The notes beneath the pieces are model-generated. The model was given only the letters and a program-made list of their open reading frames with translations, was not told where the DNA came from and made no database searches. Of a stretch of DNA of 61,862 bases, positions 34,264 to 41,877 are shown in pieces. The stretch is taken from positions 1 to 61,862 of the forward strand of contig NZ_JAGSOG010000017.1 in NCBI RefSeq assembly GCF_018139695.1, given 5' to 3'. Made by a program: the position numbers and the translations under genes. Source of the DNA: Actinospica durhamensis. Lineage in GTDB: Bacteria; Actinomycetota; Actinomycetes; Streptomycetales; Catenulisporaceae. Position 1 is the stretch's first letter. Every line of letters starts with the position of its first letter.

Positions 34264-35262
34264 ATGCCCGTACGCACCGTTATGCCTCTTCGCGACCGAT
34301 TGTCGGCCACTTACATCGTGCTCTGCTGGGGACTGAGCTTCCCGGTGACCGAGGGCGCCCTCAGCGCCCTGCCCCCGTTCCTGGTCGGCGGCCTGCGCTT
34401 CTGCTGCGTCGCCCTGTGCTGCCTGTTCGTCCCGCGCCCGGCGCTGGCCTGGCGCTGGATCGTACTGATCGGCCTGTTCAGCAGCACCGGCCAGTACGGC
34501 CTGCTCTACCTCGGCATGGCGCACGGCATGCCCTCGGGGCTGACCGCCCTGGTGGTCAACGCGCAGGCGCCGATCACGATCGTGGTCGCGGCCCTGGTCC
34601 TGCGCGAACGCCCCACCCCGCGCCGCGTCGGAGGCGTGCTGATCAGCACCCTGGGACTGGTCCTGGTCGGGCTCACCCGCGGCCAGTCCGTGCCCTGGTC
34701 CGCCCTGCTACTGGTGCTGGGCGCCGGAACGAGCTGGGCGATCGGCAACGTCTGCACCCGCATGGCGCCGTTCACCGAACGCAGGCCGGACAACGCCTTC
34801 CGCCTCGTGGCGTGGTCGGCCCTGATCCCCCCGCTCCCCCTGCTCGCGCTCTCCCTGACCCAGAACGTGCCGGGCCGCGGCCGCGGCGTCCACGCCGAAC
34901 TCGCCGCCATGGCGGCCGCCGGCCCCCGCGCCTGGCTCGCCCTGGCCTACATGGTCGTACTCGGCACCATTCTGGGCATGAGCGCCTGGTCCAGCCTGTT
35001 GGCGAAACACCCCGCCGACCGCGTCACCCCGTACGCACTGGGCATCCCGGTGGTGGCGCTGCTCTCCAGCAGGATGCTGATCGGCGAGCCACTCACCCTG
35101 GCGACGGTCGGCGCCTGCGCCCTCGTGCTCGCGGGCATCGCGCTGGTGGCCCTGCCAAGCCGCGCCGGTGCGGCAGCGGAGGCAGAGGCGGTACCGACTG
35201 CGGCAGTACCGGCACCGCCGTTGCCCGCGGGGGACGAGGACCTCGCCGCGAGCTCGGCCTGA
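34264..35262 (+). CDS. EamA/DMT-family transporter
   Basis: A 332-residue membrane protein with about ten helices in two EamA repeats (YIVLCWGLSFPVTEGALSALPPFLVGGLRF and VLGTILGMSAWSSLLAKHPADRV) and an Ala/Pro-rich C-terminal tail. It resembles YdcZ/RhaT-like exporters of amino acids or metabolites. It is probably regulated by the divergent LysR protein. It converges on the azoreductase gene. Confidence 0.87.
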   Translation: MPVRTVMPLRDRLSATYIVLCWGLSFPVTEGALSALPPFLVGGLRFCCVALCCLFVPRPALAWRWIVLIGLFSSTGQYGLLYLGMAHGMPSGLTALVVNAQAPITIVVAALVLRERPTPRRVGGVLISTLGLVLVGLTRGQSVPWSALLLVLGAGTSWAIGNVCTRMAPFTERRPDNAFRLVAWSALIPPLPLLALSLTQNVPGRGRGVHAELAAMAAAGPRAWLALAYMVVLGTILGMSAWSSLLAKHPADRVTPYALGIPVVALLSSRMLIGEPLTLATVGACALVLAGIALVALPSRAGAAAEAEAVPTAAVPAPPLPAGDEDLAASSA

Positions 35263-35357
35263 CCGTGCGCCGTTGAACGGATCAGACCTCTGGTGCTCGC
35301 ACCCGTACAGGCTCGCACCCGGGCTCGTGCTCGGGCGCTGCTTCTTGCCGGAGTGGA

Positions 35358-36011
35358 TCAGGCTGCGGCGAAGCGGGCGGCGAGTTCGCGGGCGGAGGCC
35401 TCGGCCGCCTGGTGGGCCTGGGCGCGCTGCTCCTTGGCCTGCGGGATGAGGTCGGCCATGGCCGGGTTGCGCTCGGCCAGGGTGAGCTGGGCGGTGACGA
35501 AGGTCAGGTCCAGGCCCATGGCCTTGCCCAGCACGGTCTCGAGGTAGGGCTGGACGAAGTCCCAGCCCTCGCGCGGGGTGCCGGGGAAGTAGCCGCCGCC
35601 GTAGCTGAGCACGACGGTGGCCGGGCGGCCGGCCAGCGGGGGCTGGTCGCCGCCGGCCGTCTTGCCGACGAGCACGATCTGGTCCAGCCAGACCTTGAAG
35701 CTGCCGACCACGCCCCAGTTGTACATCGGTACCGCGATCAGGTAGGCGTCCGCGGCCAGCACCTCGTCGACCAGCTCGGTGCGGGTGCGCAGCGCGGCGA
35801 CCTGCTCCGGGGTGCGCTCGTCCTCGGGCACCTGGACGGCGAAGAGCGCGGCCTCGGTCAGCGGCGGGACCGGCTCGGCGCCGAGGTCGCGGTAGGTGAC
35901 GACGCCGTCCGGGTGCTCGGCGGCCCAGGTCTGGCGGAAGGTGCGGGCGATCTCCTTGGACACCGACGCCTCCGAGAACAGCGAGGAGTCGATGTGCAGC
36001 AGGTGGGCCAT
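35358..36011 (-). CDS. azoR: FMN-dependent NADH-azoreductase
   Basis: A 217-residue flavodoxin-like quinone reductase. It has LLHIDSSLFSEASVSKEIA at the phosphate-binding loop, YLIAVPMYNWGVVGSFKVWLDQIV and ATVVLSYGGGYFPGTPREGWDFVQPYL, all standard for AzoR/AcpD. It reduces quinones and azo compounds by two electrons with NAD(P)H and FMN, giving protection from thiol-reactive stress. It is divergent from a MarR regulator, a common quinone-sensing pair. The start at 36011 is preferred over 36071. Confidence 0.92.
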   Translation of the reverse strand: MAHLLHIDSSLFSEASVSKEIARTFRQTWAAEHPDGVVTYRDLGAEPVPPLTEAALFAVQVPEDERTPEQVAALRTRTELVDEVLAADAYLIAVPMYNWGVVGSFKVWLDQIVLVGKTAGGDQPPLAGRPATVVLSYGGGYFPGTPREGWDFVQPYLETVLGKAMGLDLTFVTAQLTLAERNPAMADLIPQAKEQRAQAHQAAEASARELAARFAAA

Positions 36012-36045
36012 GAGTGTCTCCGAAGATTGTCTGTGGGGCATCTCG

Positions 36046-36106
36046 TCTTGAAACAAGAATGTCTGTCTCACAGATTATTTGTCAACCCCGCCAAATGCGC
36101 TACCCT
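36046..36106. promoter_or_regulatory. azoR/marR divergent promoter with inverted repeat
   Basis: TCTTGAAACAAGA (36046-36058) has 5-bp arms. TCTGTG and CACAGA flank it about 30 bp apart. For marR, TTGTCA (36079-36084), a 16-bp spacer and TACCCT (36101-36106) form a promoter that ends 6 nt before the ATG. Confidence 0.5.
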
Positions 36107-36112
36107 GGGGAC

Positions 36113-36601
36113 ATGCCGGAAGACCCCGCACCCGCCCTGCCCGCCGGACTCGAAGAGAGCCTGTCCTGGCTCCTCGCCGGGTCCTTCCGCGCGCACCTGG
36201 CGGCCATGCGCGAGGTCCTCGGCGATCTGCCGCACGGTTCACGCGGCTTCGAGGCGCTGTGCGGCGCCGCCCACGGGAGCGCGCGCAACCAGGCGGAGCT
36301 GGCCAAGCAGCTGGGCGTGGACCGCACGGTGATGGTCTACCTGGTCGACGACCTGGAACGGGCCGGCCTGGTCGAGCGCCTGGCCGATCCGCGCGACCGA
36401 CGCAGCAAGCTGATCCGCGCGACCGAGGCCGGACACGAGCGGCTGCGCGCCCTACAGGAGCGCACCGCCACCGTCGAGGCCGAGCTTCTCTCCGATCTCT
36501 CCCCGGCTGAGCAGGAGCTTCTTCGATCCCTGCTGCGCCGCGTGGCCTCCCGGGGCGCTGGGTATGATCTAGCTCATGCCTGTACCAAGGACGAGTGCTG
36601 A
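36113..36601 (+). CDS. MarR-family transcriptional regulator
   Basis: A 162-residue MarR protein with the winged helix RNQAELAKQLGVDRTVMVYLVDDLERAGLVERLADPRDRRSK and the terminal dimerisation helices. One Cys lies before the HTH (FEALCGAAHG) and another is at the C-terminus; a quinone-reactive Cys sensor is possible but unproven. The ATG is 6 nt after the -10 box, so the mRNA is probably leaderless. It likely represses the divergent azoreductase gene. Confidence 0.88.
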   Translation: MPEDPAPALPAGLEESLSWLLAGSFRAHLAAMREVLGDLPHGSRGFEALCGAAHGSARNQAELAKQLGVDRTVMVYLVDDLERAGLVERLADPRDRRSKLIRATEAGHERLRALQERTATVEAELLSDLSPAEQELLRSLLRRVASRGAGYDLAHACTKDEC

Positions 36602-37373
36602 TGAGCTGTTCGCGGTCGCCGCGGACTGCTGGGGATACCTCGAGACCGAACGCATCGACGGCTGGGAACTGCGCGCCGGGGCGGGTTTCACCCACCGCGC
36701 CAACTCGGTCTGGCCGGTCGGCTCGCTGACCCGCGAACTGCCCGCGGCCCTGGTCTCCATCAGCACCTGGTACGCCGGGCGCGAGCTGCCCGCACTGGTA
36801 CAGGCCGTGATCGGCAGCGAGCTCGACGACATGCTGACCGCGCACGGCTGCGAGGACGGCGTGGCCGCGGCACTGCGCCAGACCGCGTCGGTGCCCGAGG
36901 CGCGCGCGTTCCTGGCCGGGCTCGAGTACCCCAACGTCCCGATCTCCACCGCGGATCGGCCGCAGGAGCGCTGGGCCCTGCTCTACCGCGCGGGCACGAT
37001 CCCCCCGCAGGCCAAGCAGATCATGGGCGCAGGCGATCGCTTCTGCTACGCCACCGTGTACGACGAGGCCTCGGGTCGCCCGCTGGCCATCGGCCGCGGC
37101 GTGCTGGCCGGCCCGGACCACTCCTGGGTGGGCCTGGCCGCGATCGAGACCGCCCCGCAGGCCCGCCGGCGCGGACTGGCCCGGCTCATCATCAAGACCC
37201 TGCTGGACTGGGCGGCGGAGCACGGCGCCACCGACGCGCTGCTGGAAGTGACCTCGGACAACGCACCCGCGCTCGCGCTGTACGCCTCGATGGGCTTCAC
37301 CACCGGCCACGCGTACCACTACCGGCCGGTCCCCGGCCCGGACGCGGCCCGCGTCGATCCGGTGGCCTGCTGA
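36576..37373 (+). CDS. GNAT acetyltransferase, cg3035/Rv0428c family
   Basis: A 265-residue two-part protein. The N-terminal half (ETERIDGWELRAGAGFTHRANSVWPVG) matches the mycobacterial Rv0428c-type family. The C-terminal GNAT domain has the acetyl-CoA loop ETAPQARRRGLARLIIKTLL and a terminal NAPALALYASMGF strand. Function of the family is not established. The ATG lies inside the end of marR (26-bp overlap) and TATGAT (36563-36568) precedes it by 7 nt, so it may have its own leaderless transcript. Confidence 0.85.
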   Translation: MPVPRTSADELFAVAADCWGYLETERIDGWELRAGAGFTHRANSVWPVGSLTRELPAALVSISTWYAGRELPALVQAVIGSELDDMLTAHGCEDGVAAALRQTASVPEARAFLAGLEYPNVPISTADRPQERWALLYRAGTIPPQAKQIMGAGDRFCYATVYDEASGRPLAIGRGVLAGPDHSWVGLAAIETAPQARRRGLARLIIKTLLDWAAEHGATDALLEVTSDNAPALALYASMGFTTGHAYHYRPVPGPDAARVDPVAC

Positions 37374-37422
37374 GCGGCCCGCTGACCGGCCCAGCGCGAC
37401 GGTGATCCAGTAGCCTGCCGCC

Positions 37423-38196
37423 ATGGCGGAACAGTCCAAGTTCGACTCCGAGTCCACGGCCCGGCACTACGCGGCGGCCCGGCCCTCCTACCCCGACGCG
37501 CTCTTCGACGCGCTCGACGAGCTACTGGCCGGCCGGCTGGCCGGGGCGGAGGTGGTCGACGTCGCGGCGGGCACCGGCATCGCCACCCGCGCGCTGGCCG
37601 GACGCGGTGCGCGGGTGACCGCGGTCGAGTTGTCCGGGGCGATGCTCGGCGAGCTGGTCGCGGCGAGCCCCGGCGTCCGGGCGGTGCAGGGCAGCGGGAA
37701 CGCGCTGCCGCTCGCGGACTCCTGCGCCGACCTGATCACCTATGCCCAGGCCTGGCACTGGATGGACGCCCCGCGCGCCCTGGCCGAGGCCCGGCGGGTG
37801 CTGCGGCCGGGCGGCGTGCTGGCGCTGTGGTGGAACCAGACCTCGCGCGGGAGCGGCTGGGAGTGGGAGCAGGGCGAGCGGATCACCGCGGCCAACATGC
37901 AGTGGCACAAGCACTCGACGGACTACATCTGGGAGCACCTCGAGCTCGAGCCGGAGCTGCCCAGGCACGCGTTCGAGTTCGAATGGGAGCGCACGATCCC
38001 GCTCGAGACGCACCTGTCGAATCTGGCCTCGAAATCGTACATCGCAGAGCTCGGCGACGCGATGCCGGCGTTCCTGGACCGGGAGCGCGCCATCCTCACC
38101 GAACTGTTCCCGGATGGTCGGATCACCGAGCGGTTCAGCACGCTGCTCGCGGTCGTGCTGTTCGGCACCGACCTCTCGCTGGCCGCCCGGTCCTGA
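37423..38196 (+). CDS. SAM-dependent class-I methyltransferase
   Basis: A 257-residue methyltransferase_11-type enzyme with the SAM-binding motif VVDVAAGTGIATRALAGRG, an AQAWHWMDAPRALAEARRVLRPGG strand, and a C-terminal extension typical of actinobacterial members. The methyl acceptor is unknown. TAGCCT at 37411-37416 sits 6 nt before the ATG with no Shine-Dalgarno, suggesting a leaderless mRNA. Confidence 0.87.
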   Translation: MAEQSKFDSESTARHYAAARPSYPDALFDALDELLAGRLAGAEVVDVAAGTGIATRALAGRGARVTAVELSGAMLGELVAASPGVRAVQGSGNALPLADSCADLITYAQAWHWMDAPRALAEARRVLRPGGVLALWWNQTSRGSGWEWEQGERITAANMQWHKHSTDYIWEHLELEPELPRHAFEFEWERTIPLETHLSNLASKSYIAELGDAMPAFLDRERAILTELFPDGRITERFSTLLAVVLFGTDLSLAARS

Positions 38197-38229
38197 CCGC
38201 ATCGGCGGACGCGTCGCCGCCGCGCCCAC

Positions 38230-38544
38230 CTACGGCAGCCGCCAGACCTCGGGCAGCCCGGCCTCGGCGCCGTCGGTCGAGTAGTCGTGCGCCACGTCGA
38301 GCAACTCGGCCATCCGCGCCTGCCAGGTCACGTTGACCGGCAGCTGCTCCAACTCGGCCAGCAGCCGCCCGTAGTCCTCGCACTCGATCAGGTGGAACAG
38401 CTCGCAGCCGCTGCGCCAGATCGACCAGCTGCTCGCCCCGGCCGCGCGGATGGCCGCCGTCAGCTCCGGCGGCACCTCCCGGTGCGCGGCCTCGTACTCC
38501 TCGATCCGGTCGGCCCTGACCCTGGTGTGCAGCGCGATTCGCAT
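38230..38544 (-). CDS. rhaM: L-rhamnose mutarotase (RhaM-like)
   Basis: A 104-residue ferredoxin-like dimer protein of the RhaM family. It begins MRIALHTRVRADRIEEYEAAH with the catalytic His near residue 21, and has SSWSIWRSGCELFHLIECED and VNVTWQARMAELLD in the order of the family. It interconverts alpha and beta anomers of L-rhamnose. No other rhamnose gene is near, so its pathway partners are elsewhere. The gene faces the methyltransferase gene 33 bp away. Confidence 0.85.
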   Translation of the reverse strand: MRIALHTRVRADRIEEYEAAHREVPPELTAAIRAAGASSWSIWRSGCELFHLIECEDYGRLLAELEQLPVNVTWQARMAELLDVAHDYSTDGAEAGLPEVWRLP

Positions 38545-38645
38545 GCGGCCGTTTCTATCACAGACCTCCGAGGTCTCGACAGGCCGGGCCGCGCGGGGAG
38601 CGGAGGGCCCCGGACCGCGGGCGCGGGGCCGCGTTAATTGCGTTG

Positions 38646-38742
38646 CCCCGGTGGGCGGGGTGTGGCTCAATGGACTGCGGCGCGGCTGAGAGTCCGATCG
38701 GTGCGGACCGGCCCACACATCGACCTGAGAAGGAGGACTCCA
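38646..38742 (+). ncRNA. Candidate structured leader RNA
   Basis: Within the 372-bp gap between rhaM and rtcB. GTGTGG (38660-38665) can pair with CCACAC (38713-38718) to close a junction holding CTCA/TGAG (38666-38669 and 38687-38690) and a GTCCG/CGGAC hairpin (38692-38696 and 38704-38708). A CTGAGA at 38686-38691 and ATCGACCTGA recall TPP-riboswitch boxes, but the rest of that consensus is absent. It leads directly into the Shine-Dalgarno of the sORF. The structure is paper-folded only. Confidence 0.35.
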
Positions 38743-38802
38743 GTGCTGCAGCGACGATCCTCGCTCCACTGTCGCAGGCTCCTGATCAGGGTGGGTGAGT
38801 AG
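38743..38802 (+). CDS. Small ORF (19 residues), possible leader peptide
   Basis: A GTG at 38743 is preceded by GAGAAGGAGG with a 6-nt gap, a near-perfect ribosome-binding site and among the best in the window. The 19 codons give MLQRRSSLHCRRLLIRVGE and end at TAG (38800-38802): six Arg and a central Cys. The coding DNA itself can form a CAGTG/CACTG and GCGA/TCGC hairpin and contains the palindrome CCTGATCAGG (38781-38790). rtcB starts 114 bp later. It could be an attenuating leader peptide or a free small protein. Confidence 0.5.
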   Translation: MLQRRSSLHCRRLLIRVGE

Positions 38803-38806
38803 TCCC

Positions 38807-38916
38807 CGGTCGGACCTCGCCGCGCCCGTCTCGCCCCGCCCGACCGCCGTCACTCGACGCGCGGTGCGAGCGGGAGCGATCTAGTCTTGAACCCACACAC
38901 ATAGCTAGGACTTGTC
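38807..38916 (+). promoter_or_regulatory. Region between the sORF and rtcB
   Basis: CGGTCGG (38807-38813) pairs with CCGACCG (38840-38846) across a 26-nt loop, possibly an attenuator or terminator. TAGTCT (38882-38887) and TAGGAC (38906-38911) are candidate -10 or ribosome-binding elements for rtcB; I cannot choose between them. Confidence 0.35.
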
Positions 38917-40110
38917 ATGCCCATGCATGAGCTGCCGGGCCGTCACGTACCCATCCGCCTGTGGGCGGATCCGGACACGGTCGAGCCGCAGGCACTGCAG
39001 CAGCTCTACAACGTCACCACGATTCCGCAGGTCGCGGGCGTGGCCGTGATGCCGGACGTGCACCTCGGCATCGGCGCCACCGTCGGCAGCGTGATCGCGC
39101 TGCGCGGGGCCGTGTGCCCGGCCGCGGTCGGCGTCGACATCGGCTGCGGAATGACCGCCGTGCGCACCTCGCTCACGGCCAAGGACCTGCCGGACGACCT
39201 CTCCCACCTGCGCCACCGGATCGAGCGGGCCATCCCGGTCGGCCGCGGCGCGCACGAGAACCCGGTGGACCCGGCGAAGCTGCACGGCTTCGACCAGCAC
39301 CGTTGGAAGGCCTTCTGGCGCGAGTTCGACGACCTGGCCCCCGCGGTCAAGGCCCGTCGGGGCCGGGCCCTGGGCCAGATGGGCACGCTCGGCTCAGGCA
39401 ACCACTTCATCGAGTTCTGCCTGGACGGCGAGGACCGGGTCTGGCTGATGCTGCACTCCGGTTCCCGCAACATCGGCAAGGAGCTGGCGGACCACCACAT
39501 CGGGGTGGCCCGCGGCCTCGCGCACAACCAGGGCCTGGTGGACCGGGATCTCGCGGTCTTCCTCGCGCACACCCCGCAGATGGCGGACTACCGGGCCGAC
39601 CTGTTCTGGGCCCAGGAGTACGCGCGCTACAACCGCGCCGTGATGATGGCGCTGTTCCAGAGCGTGGTCGGGCGCGAGTTCAAGGGCGCGCGCCCGGCCT
39701 TCGAGCAGACCATCTCCTGCCACCACAACTACGTGGCGGAGGAGACCTACGGGGGCGAGGAGCTCCTGGTCACCCGCAAGGGCGCGATCCGGGCCGGGGC
39801 CGGGGAGTTCGGGATCATCCCGGGCTCGATGGGCACCCGTTCCTACATCGTCAAGGGCCTGGGCAACACCGCCGCGTTCAACTCCGCCTCGCACGGGGCG
39901 GGGCGGCGGATGAGCCGGAGCCAGGCCAAGCGCACGTATACGAGGACTGATCTGGAGCGGCAGACGGCCGGAGTGGAGTGCCGCAAGGACGCCGGGGTGA
40001 TCGACGAGATCCCGGGCGCCTACAAGCCGATCGAGAAGGTCATGGCGGCTCAGACCGACCTCGTCGAGGTGGTGGCGGAACTGCGCCAGCTCGTCTGCGT
40101 CAAGGGCTGA
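38917..40110 (+). CDS. rtcB: RNA-splicing ligase RtcB
   Basis: A 397-residue RtcB. All core motifs are present: VAVMPDVHLG, VGVDIGCGMTAV, GSGNHFIEF, MLHSGSRNIG, SCHHNYVAEE, GSMGTRSYIV and SHGAGRRMSRSQA with the His that becomes GMP-linked. Mn2+ ligands are the Asp and Cys of DIGCGM and His residues in GSGNHF, HHNY and the early HLG. It joins 2',3'-cyclic phosphate or 3'-phosphate ends to 5'-OH ends, for tRNA or rRNA repair. No archease or RtcA gene is beside it. The small ORF and leader upstream are on the same strand and may control it. Confidence 0.96.
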   Translation: MPMHELPGRHVPIRLWADPDTVEPQALQQLYNVTTIPQVAGVAVMPDVHLGIGATVGSVIALRGAVCPAAVGVDIGCGMTAVRTSLTAKDLPDDLSHLRHRIERAIPVGRGAHENPVDPAKLHGFDQHRWKAFWREFDDLAPAVKARRGRALGQMGTLGSGNHFIEFCLDGEDRVWLMLHSGSRNIGKELADHHIGVARGLAHNQGLVDRDLAVFLAHTPQMADYRADLFWAQEYARYNRAVMMALFQSVVGREFKGARPAFEQTISCHHNYVAEETYGGEELLVTRKGAIRAGAGEFGIIPGSMGTRSYIVKGLGNTAAFNSASHGAGRRMSRSQAKRTYTRTDLERQTAGVECRKDAGVIDEIPGAYKPIEKVMAAQTDLVEVVAELRQLVCVKG

Positions 40111-40151
40111 GGCCGACCGGGTCCGCTCGGGCGGACGCACCGATACGCACG

Positions 40152-40190
40152 CGCCCGGTGGTAGGGGACGGGGGTCCCGACCACCGGGCG
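40152..40190. terminator. Strong hairpin terminator after rtcB
   Basis: An 11-bp stem (40152-40162 with 40180-40190), one mismatch, then 5 more pairs and a G-rich tetraloop. It stands 42 bp after the rtcB stop. The rest of the 229-bp gap to the glycosylase gene shows nothing I can name. Confidence 0.8.
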
Positions 40191-40339
40191 CCTGCGCGCC
40201 CCGACGAACTCTCCCTCGATCGGTGTCCGCGCACTGCCGGCTCCCCTGTGTGCCGACAGAACGCCGCTCGTGACCGTGCGCGTCCGTCGCGCCGGATCAC
40301 ATTCTGCGCGGCGCCGCTCCCGTTCGGCTCCCGTCCGCC

Positions 40340-40993
40340 TCACGCGGCGTCGTCGGCCCCCGTGACCGGCCCGGCCGGCCCGGCCGCGGCGGATTTGGCC
40401 CGGCGGTAGGGGCTGACGGTCGGGTCGCCGTGGACGTGGAAGCGCCAGGGCAGGTCGGCGGCGCGGCTGATCCCGGTGCGCGGCCCGGTGCGGATGAGCT
40501 CCGGCTTGAGCGGCTTGCCGCGTTCCAGGGTGAGCGCTCCGCCCGCCTCGCACAGGTCGGCGCCGTCGAGCGTGCGGTCGAGCGCCAGCGCCGAGGCCAG
40601 CCGCCCGGGTCCGCGGGCGAGGTCCACGTCCCCGCGGCTGGAGGTGCGCCGGGCGCGGGCGAGCGCGAGTCCGTCGACGACCTCTCCCGCGCGCACGAGC
40701 ACCGCCTCGGCCACGCCGTCCTGCGCGCAGACCACGTTCATCGCGAAGTGCATGCCGTAGATGAAGTAGATGTAGGCGTATCCCGGCGGGCCGAACATCA
40801 CCGCGTTGCGCGCCGTGCGGCCGCGGTAGGCGTGCGAGGCGGGATCGAGCGAGCCCGCGTAGGCCTCGACCTCGGTGATCCGCACCGTCACCGCGCCGCG
40901 CGGCGAGCGCGTGGTCAGCAGGCATCCGAGCAGGTCGGGCGCCACCTCCAGTGAAGTTCTGGCGAAGAAGTCCCGGCTCGACACGCGCTCCAC
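40340..40993 (-). CDS. mpg: DNA-3-methyladenine glycosylase (AAG/Mpg family)
   Basis: A protein of about 217 residues matching the eukaryote-type AAG family: [41 protein letters not shown] (catalytic Glu in TEVEAY), [19 protein letters not shown] and [13 protein letters not shown]. It removes 3-methyladenine, hypoxanthine or ethenoadenine from DNA in base-excision repair. The start is uncertain: GTG 40993 or 40984; a TTG at 41056 would place coding sequence over the operators of the divergent gene. It is divergent from the HTH-Clp_N gene. Confidence 0.92.
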   Translation of the reverse strand: MERVSSRDFFARTSLEVAPDLLGCLLTTRSPRGAVTVRITEVEAYAGSLDPASHAYRGRTARNAVMFGPPGYAYIYFIYGMHFAMNVVCAQDGVAEAVLVRAGEVVDGLALARARRTSSRGDVDLARGPGRLASALALDRTLDGADLCEAGGALTLERGKPLKPELIRTGPRTGISRAADLPWRFHVHGDPTVSPYRRAKSAAAGPAGPVTGADDAA

Positions 40994-41023
40994 TCTACGG
41001 GAGGGCGCCCGGGCGAATCGGGA

Positions 41024-41068
41024 GTCAACTTCGGGTTGACGGCCCTCAATCGTCAACTTATGGTTGAC
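41024..41068. promoter_or_regulatory. Twin operator GTCAACTTNNGGTTGAC over a leaderless promoter
   Basis: Two 17-bp copies, 41024-41040 and 41052-41068, each with perfect GTCAAC/GTTGAC arms and shared TT and G centres. They start 28 bp apart. TTGACG (41036-41041), an 18-bp spacer and TATGGT (41060-41065) make a promoter ending 5 nt before the ATG at 41071, so both copies cover it. Confidence 0.8.
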
Positions 41069-41070
41069 TC

Positions 41071-41790
41071 ATGACTCCTCAACCCGCGCTCCCGGACCTC
41101 ATCGAGACCGTCCGCGCCGCCGTCCCCGACGGGGATCCGGCCGCCCAGCTGGCCCGGGCCGCCGAGGTGGCGGCCGGACTCAACCAGCTCGGCGACCGGC
41201 TGCTCGACCACTACGTGTTCCAGTGCCGGCAGGCCGGGATGTCGTGGGCCGAGCTCAGCGCCTCGCTCGGAGTGAGCAAGCAGGCCGTGCACAAGCGCTT
41301 CACCGGGGTCACCCCCGCGTTCCAGCGCCTCACGCCCAAGGCACAGCAGGTCGTGCAGGGCGCGATCGAGCGGGCGCGCGGGCTCGGGCACGGGTCGGTG
41401 GGCACCGAGCACGTCCTGCTGGCCTTGTTCGAACCCTCAGACAGCCTCGCCGCGATCACGCTCTCCCGGGTCGAGGTCCGCCACGAGGATGTGCGCGCCC
41501 GGGTGGTGGCCGCGGCGCCGCCGACCGGCGAGACGATCGACGGGGCGATCCCGTTCTCCGCGCAGACGAAGGCTGTACTGCGCGGCGCCCTCGACGAGGC
41601 GCTCGACCTCAACCACAACTACATCGGCACCGAGCACCTGCTGCTCGCCCTCCAGCGCGACGAGGCGTACCCGGCCGCGCGGATCCTGGCCGAGCTCGGC
41701 GCGGACCGGGACCGCCTACGCGAGACCGTCAAAGCAGAGATCGCCCGGATCGTTCAGGCCCGCGCGGACCTCGCCAAGACGGCAGAGTGA
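41071..41790 (+). CDS. HTH protein with Clp_N domain
   Basis: A 239-residue protein. Residues about 20-75 contain a helix-turn-helix (AGMSWAELSASLGVSKQAVHKRFTG). Residues about 85-225 are a double Clp_N repeat (GHGSVGTEHVLLALFEPSD and NHNYIGTEHLLLALQRDEA), the substrate/adaptor-binding domain of ClpC, without an AAA module. It could be a repressor whose DNA binding is linked to Clp proteolysis or to misfolded protein. Two matching operators overlap its own promoter, so autoregulation is likely. The divergent glycosylase gene may share them. Confidence 0.82.
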   Translation: MTPQPALPDLIETVRAAVPDGDPAAQLARAAEVAAGLNQLGDRLLDHYVFQCRQAGMSWAELSASLGVSKQAVHKRFTGVTPAFQRLTPKAQQVVQGAIERARGLGHGSVGTEHVLLALFEPSDSLAAITLSRVEVRHEDVRARVVAAAPPTGETIDGAIPFSAQTKAVLRGALDEALDLNHNYIGTEHLLLALQRDEAYPAARILAELGADRDRLRETVKAEIARIVQARADLAKTAE

Positions 41791-41808
41791 TCAGAATCTG
41801 AGACAGTG

Positions 41809-41839
41809 TTGACCGGATAGTGGACTCGCCTGTTAGTGT
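41809..41839 (+). promoter_or_regulatory. Promoter of the UbiE-like methyltransferase gene
   Basis: TTGACC (41809-41814), a 19-bp spacer and TAGTGT (41834-41839) lie before the methyltransferase gene, leaving about a 33-nt leader with a GAAGGAG ribosome-binding site. Confidence 0.45.
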
Positions 41840-41877
41840 CTCCATACCCAGACAAGCTCTCGAAGGAGACAGCTGAG

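Noticed and set aside
35295-35321. Direct repeat GCTCGCACCCG between EamA and azoR
   Set aside because: Two 11-bp copies 16 bp apart between convergent genes; GC-rich, no promoter nearby and no stem of terminator quality, so little can be supported.
38646-38742. TPP riboswitch upstream of the small ORF
   Set aside because: CTGAGA and a TCGACCTGA-like box occur in the right order, but the pyrophosphate-binding helix and its conserved GCGTAGGG-like segment are absent, and the downstream gene is not thiamine-related.
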